DNA of 64,000 nt, taken from contig JASXTE010000005.1 of assembly GCA_030280995.1 (NCBI GenBank), forward strand, positions 35,370,501 through 35,434,500, given 5' to 3'. Source of the stretch: Hemileia vastatrix (taxonomy: Eukaryota; Basidiomycota; Pucciniomycetes; Pucciniales; Zaghouaniaceae). A model generated the notes under the pieces. The model had not been told where the DNA came from and made no database searches. It worked only from the letters and a program-made list of their open reading frames with translations. Numbering within the stretch: the first letter of the stretch is position 1; each line of letters starts with the position of its first letter. This document shows, in pieces, positions 21,996 to 34,794 of the stretch. The translations under genes were made by a program, and so were the position numbers.

Positions 21996-23230
21996 GCTCC
22001 TGCAAAAAGATTAAAAACATAATAATAAATAAATAAACAAAATTAATAACTATAAGCTCTTATAAATTTTTTTAATAGCATTTTACTAAAATACTAAAAT
22101 TAAAAAAAATGATAAATAAAATAAAAATAAATGAAATAAAATAAAAGATAAAAAATAATACAAATGGTATCCCCCAGCCAAATGATGAGCTGATCCCCTG
22201 ATACCTTGCCCACATCCAAGTGCACCTTGATGTGGATACACCTTAAATAATTTAAATAATTTGAAATAAGAAACATAAATTAAGGTTAATTATGAGAAAA
22301 AAAATAAAAAATGAAATTAATGAAAAAAAATAAAAATAAAATAAAATAACATTGATAAAATAGCATTGCCCAGCCAATTGATGAGCCTTTCCCCACAAAT
22401 TCTTTCCCACATCTAGGTGACCCTGATGTGGTAACACCCTATATTTTGATTTTATAATTTTAACAATCCCTATAAAAAAATAAAAGAAAAAAAAGAGAAA
22501 AAAGAAAATAATCTGAAACTACTATCTAGCAAAACCATAACTAAAAAAATCAAAGAAATTCCAGCTCCATGGATGGTCCAGATTAAAAGAAGGTCCAGTA
22601 AGAGAAAGTCCAGTCCATAGAAATGATCACTGGGTGGGCTCCCTCCAATAAGTAAAAATGATGGGAGACCACCAGTGATCCGCCACCAACCCCAAAAAAA
22701 CCCCAAAGATAAAGAAGCCAGTCCCAAACCAGTTTAAAGTCAAAGTGAACTTGAAACCTGAATAATAAACAACAGAACTAGAATTCAACTAGGAAAAACA
22801 AAAGACTTGAGACAGACATTCTGAGGTAACTGTTCTCCAGAGCAGCCAGCTCATCAGTTACCCCCACACTTGCCAAAATAAAATCTAGAAGCCCCCCTGG
22901 GTACCTTCTAACAAAAACACAACATCCAACACAATAAACCAAAACCAATAAGAGTGAAGAGTCCAGCACTTGAAAACCAATGGAAATTCCAGTTTAAATT
23001 CATAGAGGACTAAAACCTGTAAAAAGAAACCAATACTAGGGTTCAACCAAATTAAGAGAAAGGGTTGGAAACAAACAATCTAGGGTAACTGTTCTACAGA
23101 GCAGCCAGCCCATCAGTTACCCCTACACTTGCCAAGATCAAATCTAGAAGCCCCACCCATGGGTACCTTCTAACAAACATTTTCCAACACAAAAGTTGCT
23201 CTGCAACACCAAAAAATCTCAAAACTTAAA
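21996..23230. repeat. Non-coding stem-loop region of B1 between beta and pol
   Basis: AT-rich DNA with embedded conserved units. Two CCCACATC...GATGTGG stem-loops lie at about 22,165-22,235 and 22,365-22,432. A long hairpin GATCACTGGGTGG...CCACCAGTGATC lies at 22,625-22,680. Two GGTAACTG...CAGTTACC hairpins lie at 22,825-22,862 and 23,084-23,121, inside a direct repeat of about 100 bp. All are present at the same positions in B2. No coding frame is conserved. Confidence 0.7.
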
Positions 23231-23261
23231 GAACGTTCCATAGTTTATCCTCATTGCAGAG

Positions 23262-26200
23262 TCAATCTTCTTCATGTCTAGTGCCTCTGGGATAGAACCT
23301 CTTCACCTGGTCTGCAGCCACCCTCTTTTTCAAGACTGCACCATCCAACTCTTCCAAAACATAAGAACCTCCAGATGCCTGAGATCTGACTCTGAAAGGT
23401 CCGTTCCATCTGTCAGTAAACATTCTTTCCCACTGAATCTCGAAACTTCTATTATAAACCAAACCAAACAACCAGGTTTCAAGGGATTCCTGAGTCTATG
23501 AGCCAACTTCTTGTCCCAGTATCTGACTGATTGATTCCTAATCTTCATCATTTTAGAGTATGCCTTCTCTTGACATTCCTCTCTACATTCCAACTGTTGC
23601 ATCCTGGCACAGAGCAATTCTTCTGTTGAGTGCACCTCATCCCAATCAATTCCAAGATTAGAGACAGCTTCTAAGTCCACTGGTAGAACAGCTTTCTGAT
23701 CAAACATTAACTCATAAGGAGAATAGCCGGTTTTCCTCTTCACAGTGACCCTACCAGCAAATAAAGTAAGGGTAAGTAATGCCTCCACTTTTCAGCACTA
23801 TCCCCACACATCTTTATCAAAGCATTCTTGATAACTTGATGGCCTCTTTCAATCATGCCTTCAGCTTCAGGATAATAAGGTGTAGCCACTCTAACTTTAG
23901 AAACAAAACTAGCCACATCTTCTTTAAATTTGGCACCAAACTCTGGCCCACCATCAACAGTCACCAACTTCATCAACCCATACCTATAAATCCACTCCTT
24001 CTTCAAAAACTCTGCCACATTCTTGGCAGTCAAATTAACCAGAGGCACTGCCTCAACTCAAACAGACAAATCTTCCCTGGCAACAATTAAGTATTTATAC
24101 CTGCCCTCTTTAATATGGACAGCATCCAGACTGACTCTTCCAAAAACAGTTGTTTCACCAGTAGCACGGCCGACCTCTTTAGGTTTCAAGTGACTTCTTC
24201 TTTGACATTCTTCACAAAATTGAACCCAAACCTGCACAGCAAACTTCATACCTGGCCACCAAAATCTGTCAGCTACTCTTCTATAAGTCTCCCAAAGCCT
24301 CTATGACCAAGGTCTTCATGAAAAGACTTCAACACAACTTATTGACCCTTCTTCTGAGTCACCACAACTTGAGGATTAGGATGTCTCCTCCTCATCAACC
24401 TTCTTTCTGACACATAAAATCCAGGACTCTTCTTCTTAATTTCCAACCAAGTATCATCATCACAACTATCTGGCCTCTCCAAGGTCAACAGATATTCCAC
24501 CAAAATAAAATAAAACCCAGACTGAACCTAGGTCTCATCTTCAAAATCCAACAAAACAACATCCAAGGGTAAAACTCTGTCATCAAAATCACCAGTGTGA
24601 ACATGAGCAAATTGACCAGCCCAACTAGGACACCAATCCTTAAATTTTAACACATCATTCTCTTTCCACTGAACCTTGTGAGAATCCATTTCACTAACAA
24701 AAATACCATTTTCCAAATTTGAGCTGTTCCAAACAACAACTTCATCTTCATCAACAAAAACATCCTGATCACCAGAATCAAGATCAGATCCATCCATTTT
24801 AGCCTCTTGGGGGAGGTCAGAAAAATCATCAGCACCCTTTGCACTGGACCTAACCACTAGAACATCTTCATCAAAATCTTCAGCCTCAGAATCTTCATCT
24901 GTAGGTTGCCCCCTTGATAATCCATCAGGCATTGTAAAATTTTTGCCTGGTTTGTGTACCAGGTCAAAAGAAAAATGTTGAATAAATGCCACCCACCTAG
25001 TAATTGGAGCATTTGAGAGACAAGGTGTATTGATCATCTGAACCAAATATTTTGCATCCACCTGCAGCTCAAAATGCTGCCCCCATAAAACCGCCTGTAG
25101 CTTCTTTAAAATTTTTGCTACACCACGCAATTCCAACTCAGGTTGAGAATACCTAGATTCCACCTCATTAAACACCACAGACCCATATCATACGGGCCTG
25201 ACACTCCCATTTTTATCCTCCTGAGACAAAACAGCACCAGCAGCAATATAGCTTGAGTCCACTTTCAGATAAATTTTTCCAGCACCAACACCATAATCCA
25301 ACTTGTGAAGAACAATATCTTCCCCAAAAACCTTTTTCAACTTCTGAAAATCCTCTTCACACTCTTCAGTCCATTCCCAATCTGCATCTTTCCTGGTCAA
25401 CCTCCTTAAAGGTGAAGCCAACAAAGAATAATCCTTAATAAAAATCCTGACTAATACACACACACCCGAAAATTCCCTGACTTCAGTAGTATTTTTAGGC
25501 CTTGGCCATGACTGAATTTTATGAATCTTTTTCTTCGCCATAATCCTTCCCTCTTTACATACCACATGACCCAGAATTTCTAGAGCAGGAACACAAAAAC
25601 AGAATTTTGACCCTGAAATGGTCAAACCAGCCTCTTCAATCATAAACAACACTCTCTCTAAAGTTATTTCATATTCCCAAATAAACCTCCTTATGCCAGG
25701 GTTTTCTGCTAACACCTCATTACCATAATCAGTGGATGGTCCTTCAATTCCACAATCATCAATAAAAATACCAGCATGAGTAGGAACCTCATCCTGCAAA
25801 ATCCAAGCCATCTGTGCTTGATATACTGCCACTGGATTAGTTGCTCCTTGAGGCAACCTAGTGAGCTGAAATCTTCACAAAGGAGTCTCAAAAGTTGTGA
25901 GAGGCCTTAAATCCGTATGAAGTTCCCTCTCATCATAACCACCCATAATATCACCCAAAACATAACACACCCTTCCAGCAAAAGCTTCAACAAAATCCTC
26001 TGCACTTGGTGGCATATCAGCTTCCTTGATATTGACTCTATTCAAGGCTCTAAGATCATGAACCACCCTCAACTTTCAATTCTGCTTCTTTACACAGAAA
26101 ACCGGACTTGAGTAACTGGATGTCAATTGTTCCTATAACCCAGTCCTGACTCTTTCCCTAACAATCTACACAAAATCCTCTCTGATTGCAGCTGGAATCG

Positions 26201-26657
26201 GAATAGATTTGATTTGCCAAGGTTCATGACAAACCACAGGAATCAAGTAAGGTTCCCCATAAGAATGCTTCAACACATCTCTTTCCTCCTCAACAAAAGT
26301 CACAGCTTTTTCCCTTAGCACAATAACGTGCAACAACAACTTCTTTTCTTCTTCAGACAACCACCCATCAGGACCAAAATTAAAAACTTTCAACCTTTCC
26401 ACAGTCACCCTAGCCGTCTCTACAAATTCTGGAGGATTCTTCACCAAAGGAGTACAGTACAGATCTCTTGACAAAGGAGGTCGCTTCAAAGGCGGATTCA
26501 AACCCACAGGCATAGGCTCATTGACAGGCCTAATCTTCTGTGCTACCTTCTTATACTTTGCCGCTCCACCTTCAACTTGAGGGATCTTCAGGAAATCTTC
26601 ACCACCAGACCTGGAACAAAAACCAAGGGTTTCCCCATTGCTCACATGTGTGGCCAA
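23262..26657 (-). pseudogene. Pol of B1 (RT, RNase H, integrase), decayed
   Basis: Minus-strand reading from about 26,657, starting near KRPPLSRDLYCTPLVKNPPEF. RT follows with FIDDCGIEGP at about 25,750, where other copies have FIDDGG. Then come RNase H (KVDSSYIAAGAVL near 25,250), an acidic linker (24,640-24,890), the integrase HHCC and CEECQRRS region (24,190-24,300), and the DDE core with TVDGGPEFG (23,940-23,965). The GPF/GPY module and C-terminus VKRFYPRG end at 23,262. Frames are broken near 26,165, 25,880, 25,187, 24,527, 24,300, 24,057 and 23,760. No chromodomain is present. Confidence 0.88.
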
Positions 26658-27440
26658 GGTAATGTTTTTGAAAGGTGTAGAAGAAACCCTAGCAGTTCAC
26701 AATTGGGAGGACTTACTTTTAGACCCCAATCTCACCACTCCAAAACTTTTCCGCAATTCCAAATCTTCATCTTCACTTCCGTCTTCCAAATCTTCAAATC
26801 TTGATTCATCTTCAGAATCAACTCTTCTAAAATTGTGCAGTTTAACCTCATGCTGGAGGCCCAAAAATTGATCTTGATGATCTTCATTCTTCATAATTTT
26901 CTGCAGTTTAACCTCATGCTGGAGGCCCAAAATTGATCTTGATTATCTTCACAAAAATATTTTGAATCTTCTTTCTTCATTATCTTCAGATTTTTTTCTT
27001 GATTTTCTTGAATTATCTTGAAATTTTTATCTTCTTTTCTTGAGTTTTCTTCTGACCTACAAAAATAACCAGGGGTTTCCCCAATGCTCACAGTTGTGGT
27101 CCAGGTAATGTTTTTGAAAGGTGTAGAAGAAACCCTAGTGGTGCACAATTGGGAGGACTTACTTTTAGACCCCGATCTCACCGCCACAAAACTTTTTCAC
27201 ATATCTTTCAATAAAGATATATAACCAATCTTCTTCCTTGAGCTTGAATTAAAAATAATTGAGAATCTTGAAAGAGAACAGAGACTTGATAAAAAACTTG
27301 ATGAATACTTGCAGAGAAGAGAAACATTAAAAAGAGAAAGTTGAAAATCCACTTGGTATATCTCCAAGGGAGCTGACCTACTACAACCTTGGATTTCCTC
27401 ATCTTGGGGAGAGGTTATAGCACTAGGGTGATCAGCCCTA
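26620..27440 (-). other. Segment between gag-protease and pol in B1, with an internal duplication
   Basis: A block of about 115 bp at 26,620-26,735 recurs at 27,066-27,183, and a smaller unit is repeated at 26,839-26,885 and 26,904-26,945. B2 has the block once, so B1 carries an extra roughly 450 bp. The minus-strand reading is partly open but of low complexity, so coding here is doubtful. Confidence 0.6.
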
Positions 27441-27441
27441 C

Positions 27442-29381
27442 TCATTCTAAAAAAGACAGACCCTGACTAGAGCCCAAGCCACACTCCAAAAAACTAGAGG
27501 TAGAACCCACTTCTCTCATTCTCCTGAAGCAATCCATGCACTGGTACATTGAAGATAAACCAGGCCTGGTCTCCCAACCATCCTCTACAGGGGATGATAA
27601 CCACATTTTAAGTCTCCTTTCATCTTCACCAGTCAACTCCAAACTGATTCCCAAATCAAATTGATAACCAATTCTTGCCTGAAAATCCATCAAGAATGGC
27701 CCACCCAAAACAGCTTTAACTGTTCCCTTAGAAATATAAAAATGAACCTTCCCTGAGGCTCTACCACCATCTAACTTCACAAACTCAGAAGTTCCAACCA
27801 GTTCAGTGATATGGCCACCTATCCCTCTCAAATTCCCACCAATACCAGTTTTGATGTGGAGGCCCAAATGAGTTGCCTCAAACAAAGAAATCAGTTTTAT
27901 CTGAGAACCTGAATCAACCAATGCCCTTGCCTCCCTGCCATTCAGAGTGACATTGACATAACCCAGAGGAGCAGAAAAATGAGTTTCCAACCCCTCACCA
28001 AAATTTTCTGCAGAATCACAGATGTATTCCACCTTCCCAGAAGAAACTCTTCTCCTGGTCAACAATTTTTTCTGTCTATCAGCCAACCCTGGACTGATAG
28101 CATAAAATTCCCCATAAGAAAGGGAAACCTGACCCTGATTCATCCTTTCAAGGACAGAGTCCATAACATTAACTTGACCAGAAACTACTGGCCTCTCAAA
28201 GTGAGCTCTTTGCTTCACCACCTTGTTCCTAGAAGATTCTTGAGGACCAGAACCACCAACAGGTTTACCATTAACAGGAACCAAACCAGATCCCTCACCA
28301 AAACCTCTAACTCCAGGAGGCTTTGACAATGAAGCCAAAGGGACATCCTCCTCAGAGTTAGAATCCACCTCCATTGGCATTGGCTCACCATTCATGTCCA
28401 ATGCGCCAAAACTAGGGGGGCCCATGTCAGCCATATTCTTCTGCATCTTGTACAGCTCCTCTTTGCTGTACCTCTTCCTAGATGCACTCAGCTTAGGATC
28501 CACCTTTGAAGCATTTGGCTTTGGTTGGGCCTGAGAACTGCTCTTAGGCCTTCTCACTTTTCCTGCTTCCACATCATAAACACCAGCCAAGCATTCACCA
28601 CTTGACTGTCCACCACAAGAATACAACTCCAAACCACCAAAGGAAGTAGAAAAAGAGACCTTATTGACCTCCTTTCCCTTTCCCTTGACATCATCATTCT
28701 CCTTACCAGAAGACTTCCCCTGATCAGGAATCTCCTCAAACCTTGGCCTCCTTTGATTAAGACCTCCCCTTCTCCTGACCAAATCAACAGGAGCCTGCCC
28801 CTCACTGGGCTTAACAAAAGAATCATCAGGGAACTTGAAAACGCTGCCATCAAATTCCACCTTTCCTTCAGACACATCCCTGTTCAATGCCCAACAATCA
28901 TTGAACCTGTGCCCCCTCCTGCTGCAATAAGAGCAGACCCAAGGATCACTCCTACCAGCCCTCCTATCAAAATCTCTAGGCTGAGAAGGTGCCTTATTGA
29001 CCTTCTTAGCCTCCTGAACAAAAATATGCAGCTGCTTTGTGAGATCAGCCAACTGCTCCACCACTGGGTCCCTCTCCTGTTTGGGAACTTGCGCCATTTT
29101 CTTCTCCTCCTCCTTCTTCACCCTAACTTCCTCTTCAGCCAAAGCCTCACTGACTTTGCTTACATATTTGGCACACCCCTCCTGATAGGTGTCCATAGCC
29201 AATAACTTCAAATGGGCCTCAAAAGCCTCCTTCACCTTATCCAAGGCAGGCAACTTCTGGTCCCAATTAGAAAGAGTCTTCATCAAGTCCTTCCTTGACA
29301 GCTCCTTCAACACATCCATCCTGACATCTCTAGCCAGGGAAGACCAAAAAACATCCTTGGAAGCATTTTCATGTGCCAGAT
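27442..29381 (-). pseudogene. Gag-protease of B1, N-terminus lost
   Basis: Open from the truncation point at 29,381 to a stop at 27,442. It contains the CCHC knuckle CSYCSRRGHRFNDC (near 28,920) and a long charged linker. The aspartic protease motif ALVDSGSQIKLIS is near 27,910, followed by the flap-like region GNLRGIGGH. It reads about 50 codons further than the B2 copy, where a TGG has become TGA. About 85 N-terminal capsid codons present in B2 are missing. Confidence 0.85.
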
Positions 29382-29659
29382 TGTTAAAAGTCTTTCTGCT
29401 TCCCCTCTTAAGCCCTTTTTGGCCCCCAGGAGTGCCCCACTCATCCCCCCTTGCTACTCATAAGGTTCATTAAAGTTAACTTCATGTACATCTTTTTGTT
29501 CCCATTTTCCCCACATAGCTCCTTGAGGGCTCTACTCAGCCATTTTCCACACCCTATATCTCCTGAGCTTTATTGCACTCTAATGACTCTAGCCCAATAC
29601 CCCATTCTTCTTCAGGATACTCCCAATATTCCACATTTGCCATAATCACCTCCTCTTGC
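29382..29659. other. Junction DNA right of B1, nothing recognised
   Basis: Begins abruptly where similarity to family B stops. It holds a GC-rich patch (29,415-29,455) but no ORF or element end was recognised, and it does not match element C. Confidence 0.5.
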
Positions 29660-30130
29660 ACCCTTTTGCTTTCAGGGTGTGTGCCAGAAAAGACACTCTG
29701 TCTTTTCATCATGTGACCTAGTGTATTTCTCACCTGCATTCTTGGGTGAAATCAATCAAATGGTGCTATTAATTTTGATCCATTTGAACCATAACTTCAT
29801 GCCTCCAAATTCAGGTCTCATTCTAAAAAGAAGCTGTGTCTTTTCAGCACATGAGCCTGAGATTGGGAGTGTCAGGCAATGGGTCAAATAGATCACAAGT
29901 CAAGAAACTTATTTTCCATTGGACACAAGGGTTCCTGGGAGCCAGCACTGGGTCACGTGCTGAAAAGATGCAGTGTCTTTTCAGCATGTAACTTGAGAGT
30001 GAGGCTTTAAGGAATTTGGTCAAGTAGATCAAAATTGAAGAAACTTGTGATTCATCTCACACAAGGGTTCATGTGAGAAAGCACAAGGTCTTATGCTGAA
30101 AAGACGCAGCATCTTTTCAGCACATGAAAT
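29660..30130. repeat. Second array of palindromic units
   Basis: Built like the array at 9,061 but with other sequence. GTGCTGAAAAGA...TCTTTTCAGCA stem-loops lie at about 29,955-29,992 and 30,092-30,125. Related arms occur at 29,682-29,712 and 29,828-29,856. They alternate with GGTCAAATAGATCA / GATCCATTTGAACC-type units. Possibly subterminal repeats of another DNA transposon. Confidence 0.6.
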
Positions 30131-31078
30131 GGTGCTGGCTCTCATTACATCTTCTTGCTTTTTTACTTCTTATACATGTATTTATATATATATCCTGCTC
30201 TCCCCCATCTCTTTCTTCTCTTGTCTTACTTCTTGAAAATCATTTTGTCATTCTCTCTATCTTCCCATATTTTAAATCATCACCTAATAAAAAAATAAAG
30301 TTAATGTAAAACATGGCTTGAGGTTTCAATCAATTATCTTAAAACTAAACTAATAAGAAAAGGCAAAAAATGAAAAAATAATCTTAAAAATTCTAAACTA
30401 CCATTTTATTATGTTGATACAACTGATCAAAATTGACTAAAGTTAAAAAAAGATAAAGAAAAAAAGTAAAGAAAAAAAAGAAAAAAGTATAGAGAATTTT
30501 AAACATCCAGTTAGTGATTCTGTAACATTCATAGAATAAAATGATAGTAAAAATATCTACAGTAGTTAATACTGTCATTAAAAAAAGTAAATAGTAAAAA
30601 AATTAAAAATATCTAGGTTAGTCTAAATCTCCAATTAATTGCTTTGAAATTCATGAAATTAAAAAATTAAAAAAATGAAAATATCTAGATTAGCTAAAAC
30701 TGGGTATTTTTTTTGGAGCTTTTGTTTGGGAAGGAGAGTCACATTGCATTAGTGCAGAGTCAAATATAAGAGCATATGTAGATTAATAGGGGAGAGTATC
30801 AGCTCAAGATCATGGGAGTAAATATTTGGAATATTGATGAAGCAGAAAAAAATGAGTGATCAGTTAGGGTGGCAGCAGGGATTGGAAGTGATTGGATTCA
30901 AGAAAATGGTCCTACCCTTGTCTTGAGCACCAAATTAAGGTCAAATACTGGTAAGGTCCTTTTTACTTTGTGTCAAAATAAATTTTTAAAATGTTTTTAG
31001 TGATTTTCACACTCCTTGTGGGAATACTGGAGTTACTACTGAAGTTATTCTGGGGGTAGTCTGAGGGACAAAAAAATG
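30131..31078. other. AT-rich DNA with a possible transposon end
   Basis: No ORF of substance. The last 60-70 bases, up to the motif at 31,079, loosely resemble those before 11,888 (gaagtt..., then a run of A). They probably represent the end of the same kind of DNA transposon. Confidence 0.5.
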
Positions 31079-31096
31079 ACTTGCCTACAAGTCCTC
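31079..31096. repeat. Junction motif ACTTGCCTACAAGTCCTC, second copy
   Basis: Identical to 11,888-11,905 and likewise directly abutting a truncated family-B fragment (here B3). Confidence 0.55.
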
Positions 31097-31099
31097 TTA

Positions 31100-32097
31100 T
31101 ATTTGACCTTGTGAGTGGGTGGAGGGTCTACCAAGGACAGATAAGTATTTTCAGATTCTTCTTCCACTGAATGAGAAGAAGGTGTATGGCATTCAAGTTG
31201 GGTTTGAGGACAATGGGAAGTAGTTGGATTTTTTATATTTTTTGAAGGGATTTTTGGGTTGTGAATATTTAAAGGATTTTTTGTGTGCAGAGGTTGTTTT
31301 GTTCCAGGACTGTGTAAAGATGTGTTAGATGAAGGTAAATGGGAAATAAAATGTTGTCCTGTGGCTGAGTTTCTTGAAGATAAAAACTTTCAGAAGAATA
31401 ATTGACTTTCAGGGGAGAGGTAAAATTTCTTCTTCTGGAAGGAAGAGGGGATGTTGATTTTGGAGAAGTATTTGGTGCAATGGTAATCTTTTTTGGGGAG
31501 CTCTAGCTGCTCTTCTTGTTTGTGTTGTTGTTTTTGGTTGTTGCTCCTGTGTTTTCCTGTTAATCTTGTTGCTTCTCTATGATTATTTGTTGATTTTTTT
31601 TGTTGAAAAGCTCTGGAGCAGAAGGTGGATTTTTTGATGCAGATGCAGAAACCTGCACTTGTGCCAATCCACGTTGAGGCAAAGAGCCACCTTGAAGTCT
31701 TTTTAAGAGGCTGGGAGCATCTGTGGCTGAAGAATCGGGTGGGATAGTATTGGTGTTTGGAGCTGAGTTGAAAGGATTGAGATTTTTATTTTGATGATTA
31801 GATCTCTTTGACCTTATAGATTGTGCAGATGATGGTGAGGATGAAGAGGGTCTATTTTCTGGGGATCTGGTTGGGGATCTGGATATAAATTTATGAGATG
31901 TTGATGGTGGAGGAATAAGAAGTTTCAAATCCCTGTCACATTTCCTTTTTCTAGTATTGAAAGAATCACAGGCTTTGTAGTGGGAGGTGGCATCCAGAGT
32001 TTAGGCAGTAAATGTGCAGGTTTATTTCATCTGAATTCAAAATTTGTAGGCATAATTTTTAGGAGAAATAAAGAAGGGGAGTTCTGTGGAAGGCATA
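31100..32097 (-). pseudogene. Beta of B3, decayed
   Basis: An ATG at about 32,095 begins PFFISPKNYAYKF, matching PCFTAPKDYACKQC of B2. Two of the first three cysteines are lost to stops and substitutions. KACDSFNTRKRKCDRD keeps the basic loop but has Phe for one Cys. The Ser/Pro linker SHKFISRSPTRSPE matches the other copies, and the reading continues with similarity to RNYTSPLSANYSSDSS near 31,410. It ends at the junction motif. Confidence 0.75.
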
Positions 32098-32219
32098 ATT
32101 AGAATGAAAAACTAGAGAAAGGGAGAAGATTAAAATTTAAGATGATTGAGACCAAACAGACATCAAGGGATATTGAAAAGACACATAACAGTGTAAAAAT
32201 GTCAATATGCAAGAATAAT

Positions 32220-32565
32220 GGTAGAAATTCCATCAAGACTTTAAACTGAAAAATGGCAGATAGCCCCCCAAGACTATAAACTGAGGATTTTGGAAATGGA
32301 TTAATCCTTAATGACTGTAAACTGATAATGTGTTGGGTCAATTTGGAAGAGGTAATACAAAGGGGGAGTTTCTGAATTTAGTTAAGGCAAGTGTAGGGGT
32401 AACTGATGAGCTGACTGCTCTATAGATCACTTATCCCACAATTTTAGTCTGATTCTCTGAATATTTTATGGTTCAATCTCTTGTTCTGTCTTTATGATTT
32501 AAGTTTTGAGTCCCCCAAGTCAATAAACTGTGGGTCTTTTTGTACCCTAAGACTTTAAACTGAGG
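32220..32565 (-). repeat. AGTTTAAAGTCTTGG motif field in B3
   Basis: Degenerate copies on the minus strand at about 32,233, 32,266, 32,308, 32,515 and 32,546, in the same place between alpha and beta as in B1 and B2. The motif field therefore predates the split of the copies. Confidence 0.7.
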
Positions 32566-32639
32566 AGTTTTTTATGTTGATTACATTTAAAAAGTCTGGA
32601 AAAGTGGTTGGGTTTTTTATTTTAAATTATAATTTCAGG

Positions 32640-34504
32640 AAAGAATTAAATCACAGAAGAGAATCAAGAGATGAGACAAAATTTTCAGGATTAGCTTTGA
32701 ACTGTTGGATGAAGTTTTTCCTTTTCTAAATTTCCTGTGAATCTCTAGCAGGATTGGATTGGAAATAGTTAAGAAGAAGATGTTTTTGTTGAGAAGAGTG
32801 TTAATGGAGCCTGGTTTTGATATTTTGTAGAAGATTAGGAGTTGGTGGTTCAATGGTTCTCATATTGTCATCATCACTCTCACAGATGGGGTTAACTGGG
32901 AATTCATCATTATTAAGATCAATATGAAGAAAATTTTGAATATTATTGATTTAACATCAGAAGTACCAGGTATGATGGAACTAGAAGTTTTAATAGTAGT
33001 GGCACTCTGTCAGTATAGTCTAGTATATAAGTATGATATAATAGTGTTTATTTATGGTCCTACTACTTATTAATAAATTATTTAGTGATTAAACCTCAGG
33101 GGAAGACTAATAAAATAGTTATACTCAAATAAAACTCACAATACTTGGATTCAAATGCGTGCTAGTGGTGGAAAATAGATGAATAAAATATAGTTATAGC
33201 TTATATAAAGATAATATCAATTTATAATGGCTTTATAATATATTTATAAATGTTAATAATTGTATAGTAGTGTTTGTTGGAGTTGTAGTAATTGAATGAT
33301 GATAAATAACCGTCAAAATCCCTTCTTACTTATACCCAAATCCACTGGAGTGCACAGACCTTCAATCTAGATGATGTCACTGCTATCCCCGGCAATTACA
33401 GCACTGTGAGGGCCCATCACCTCCCCATGGCGTCCACTTCAAGAAGTTTCAACACCCAGACCTCCAGTAAGGACCCTCCATCACTATTAATAATAACACA
33501 GATCCATACCATAAATAGAAAAGCCAGATAAAAGCGGATACCATAAAGAAACAGGTAAAATAAACAATCAAAAAGAGATTTAATAAAACCAAAAGCATAT
33601 AAAGGAAACAAATAAAATGTCCAAGCCCCCAATAACATCCCCAAGCATCCACATTAACCCAGAAATATCCTTCCAACCCATAAATTCGTGAATAACCATC
33701 CAAGGAAGTAATTTGAGTTGTCCAAACTGGGTGTATGCGCCTGATATAGGTGTCTATGCTTCTGTAGGCGTTGTGAGTCCACTGATTTCGTCCATATGAC
33801 CTAAAATAAGCAGAAAAACAAAGGTTATAGGCTATTAAGGGGCTAAAACCCACTTATATACCTAAATATACATAATATACTGCATATTTCACTGAATATG
33901 AGATTTATGTATACATATAAGCTTATGTATGTCAATAATTACTTCATATCACTTAAGATAAGTATATTATGACTCCATTAACACCTTAATAAGTATTATT
34001 AGGCCATGGATAAGCTATTTAAACTATTATAAGTTATATAATAGAATAATAATTATATATATATAATAAAATAATATATATTATTATTTTAACCTTATTT
34101 TTAAGATATAATCTTAATTTAATTAAGGTTATCTTATTTTAAGCATAAGAAATACTCAGTCCTAAGGATATTTAGGCTGACACACTCCTTTTTCAAGCGT
34201 GTAGTTTGTTGATTAATCTGGGTATCAGAATGGAAGGTCAGGATTTTTTGGTACTGGTGGAAGATGGACCAGGTGAAGCTAGAGCTGAAGCTGTTGAGGA
34301 AGATAGGGGGCCAGGTCTGTAGCAAGTCTTCTTTCTGTATTGGAAGGCATCACAAGAGGTTCTATATGGATGAGCTAGTGGTGTTATGATTCAGATAAGA
34401 TTTTTTCAATGCAGTGTTGGAAAGGACCCATTTTAGACACAGATTTTTGAAGAAACTTAAAAATGTTAGTTGTGGTGAAGAAAAGAAGGTAGAAATTCTC
34501 AATT
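32640..34504 (-). pseudogene. Alpha of B3, decayed and split by a solo LTR
   Basis: The exon-1 region lies right of the solo LTR: a minus-strand reading from about 34,430 gives MGPFQHCIEK (Cys lost) and then a Ser/Pro tract. The exon-2 region (32,640-32,940) matches the KQLLLNYFQ ... NRRHLIHQLKA domain in shifted frames. The solo LTR at 33,008-34,182 divides the two near the intron position. Confidence 0.7.
33008..34182. mobile_element. Solo LTR, 1,175 bp, with CACTC target duplication
   Basis: Starts TGTCAG and ends CTGACA, flanked by CACTC at 33,003-33,007 and again at 34,183-34,187. The end GGCTGACA is shared with the LTR of element A, so it may be a related chromovirus. It carries no internal coding region. 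The GC-rich block at 33,385-33,480 is part of the LTR. Confidence 0.85.
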
Positions 34505-34514
34505 GGAGGGAATA

Positions 34515-34794
34515 TTTGGTCTTTCAGCATTGGAAGGGTCCTTTTTTGTTCTGTTTGGTGCTGTTTGTGGGTGTCTTAATTGACATTTAAGTGTGAATTA
34601 TGGGATTTTCTGGTTTTATCAGCTAAATATTTGGACTATTGTAATGTCACTTTTACTATTGTACAGCTCTGGGTTTTCTCAATATTTAATTTCTTAATGA
34701 CATCTTTCATATTCTAAGTTTTAAGGCTTCTTTTTCTCATTTTTCATATTTTATTATATTTGTTTAATTTTTTTGTGTTTTTTGGGCTAAACGT
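34515..34794 (+). repeat. 3' LTR of B3, first part
   Basis: TTTGGTCTTTCAGCATTGG matches the element-sense LTR start TGTGGTCTTCCAACATTGG of B2. It runs to the B2 insertion and resumes at 47,821 with TGTTTTAAAGG-type LTR sequence. Confidence 0.85.

Larger units (their letters stand above)
18376..29381 (-). mobile_element. Element B1: Ty3/gypsy with an antisense gene block, 5'-truncated
   Basis: Contains the 3' LTR (18,376-19,464), polypurine tract, antisense genes alpha and beta (plus strand), pol and gag-protease (minus strand), collinear with the complete copy B2. Similarity stops at 29,381 inside gag, so the gag N-terminus, primer site and 5' LTR are lost. It sits in the gag of element C. 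Because one LTR is missing, target duplication and age cannot be read from the LTR pair. Confidence 0.9.
31097..34794 (+). mobile_element. Element B3: 3' end of a family-B element, left part
   Basis: Plus-oriented remnant containing only the antisense block (on the minus strand), the polypurine tract (34,505-34,514, GGAGGGA) and the first 280 bp of the 3' LTR. Element B2 interrupts the LTR at 34,794 and it resumes at 47,817. A solo LTR sits inside alpha. It is much more decayed than B1 and B2, so it is the oldest family-B copy here with an antisense block. Confidence 0.85.

Noticed and set aside
27979..28326. Long ORFs antisense to gag-protease (also 28,753-29,205 and others)
   Set aside because: Shadow frames of a real coding region with biased codon use. 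Unlike alpha and beta they lack introns, domain features and independence from the opposite coding frame.
29382..29660. Continuation of element C on the far side of B1
   Set aside because: B1 lacks its 5' end, so the junction is a deletion breakpoint, and the sequence here matches neither the gag linker nor any pol part.
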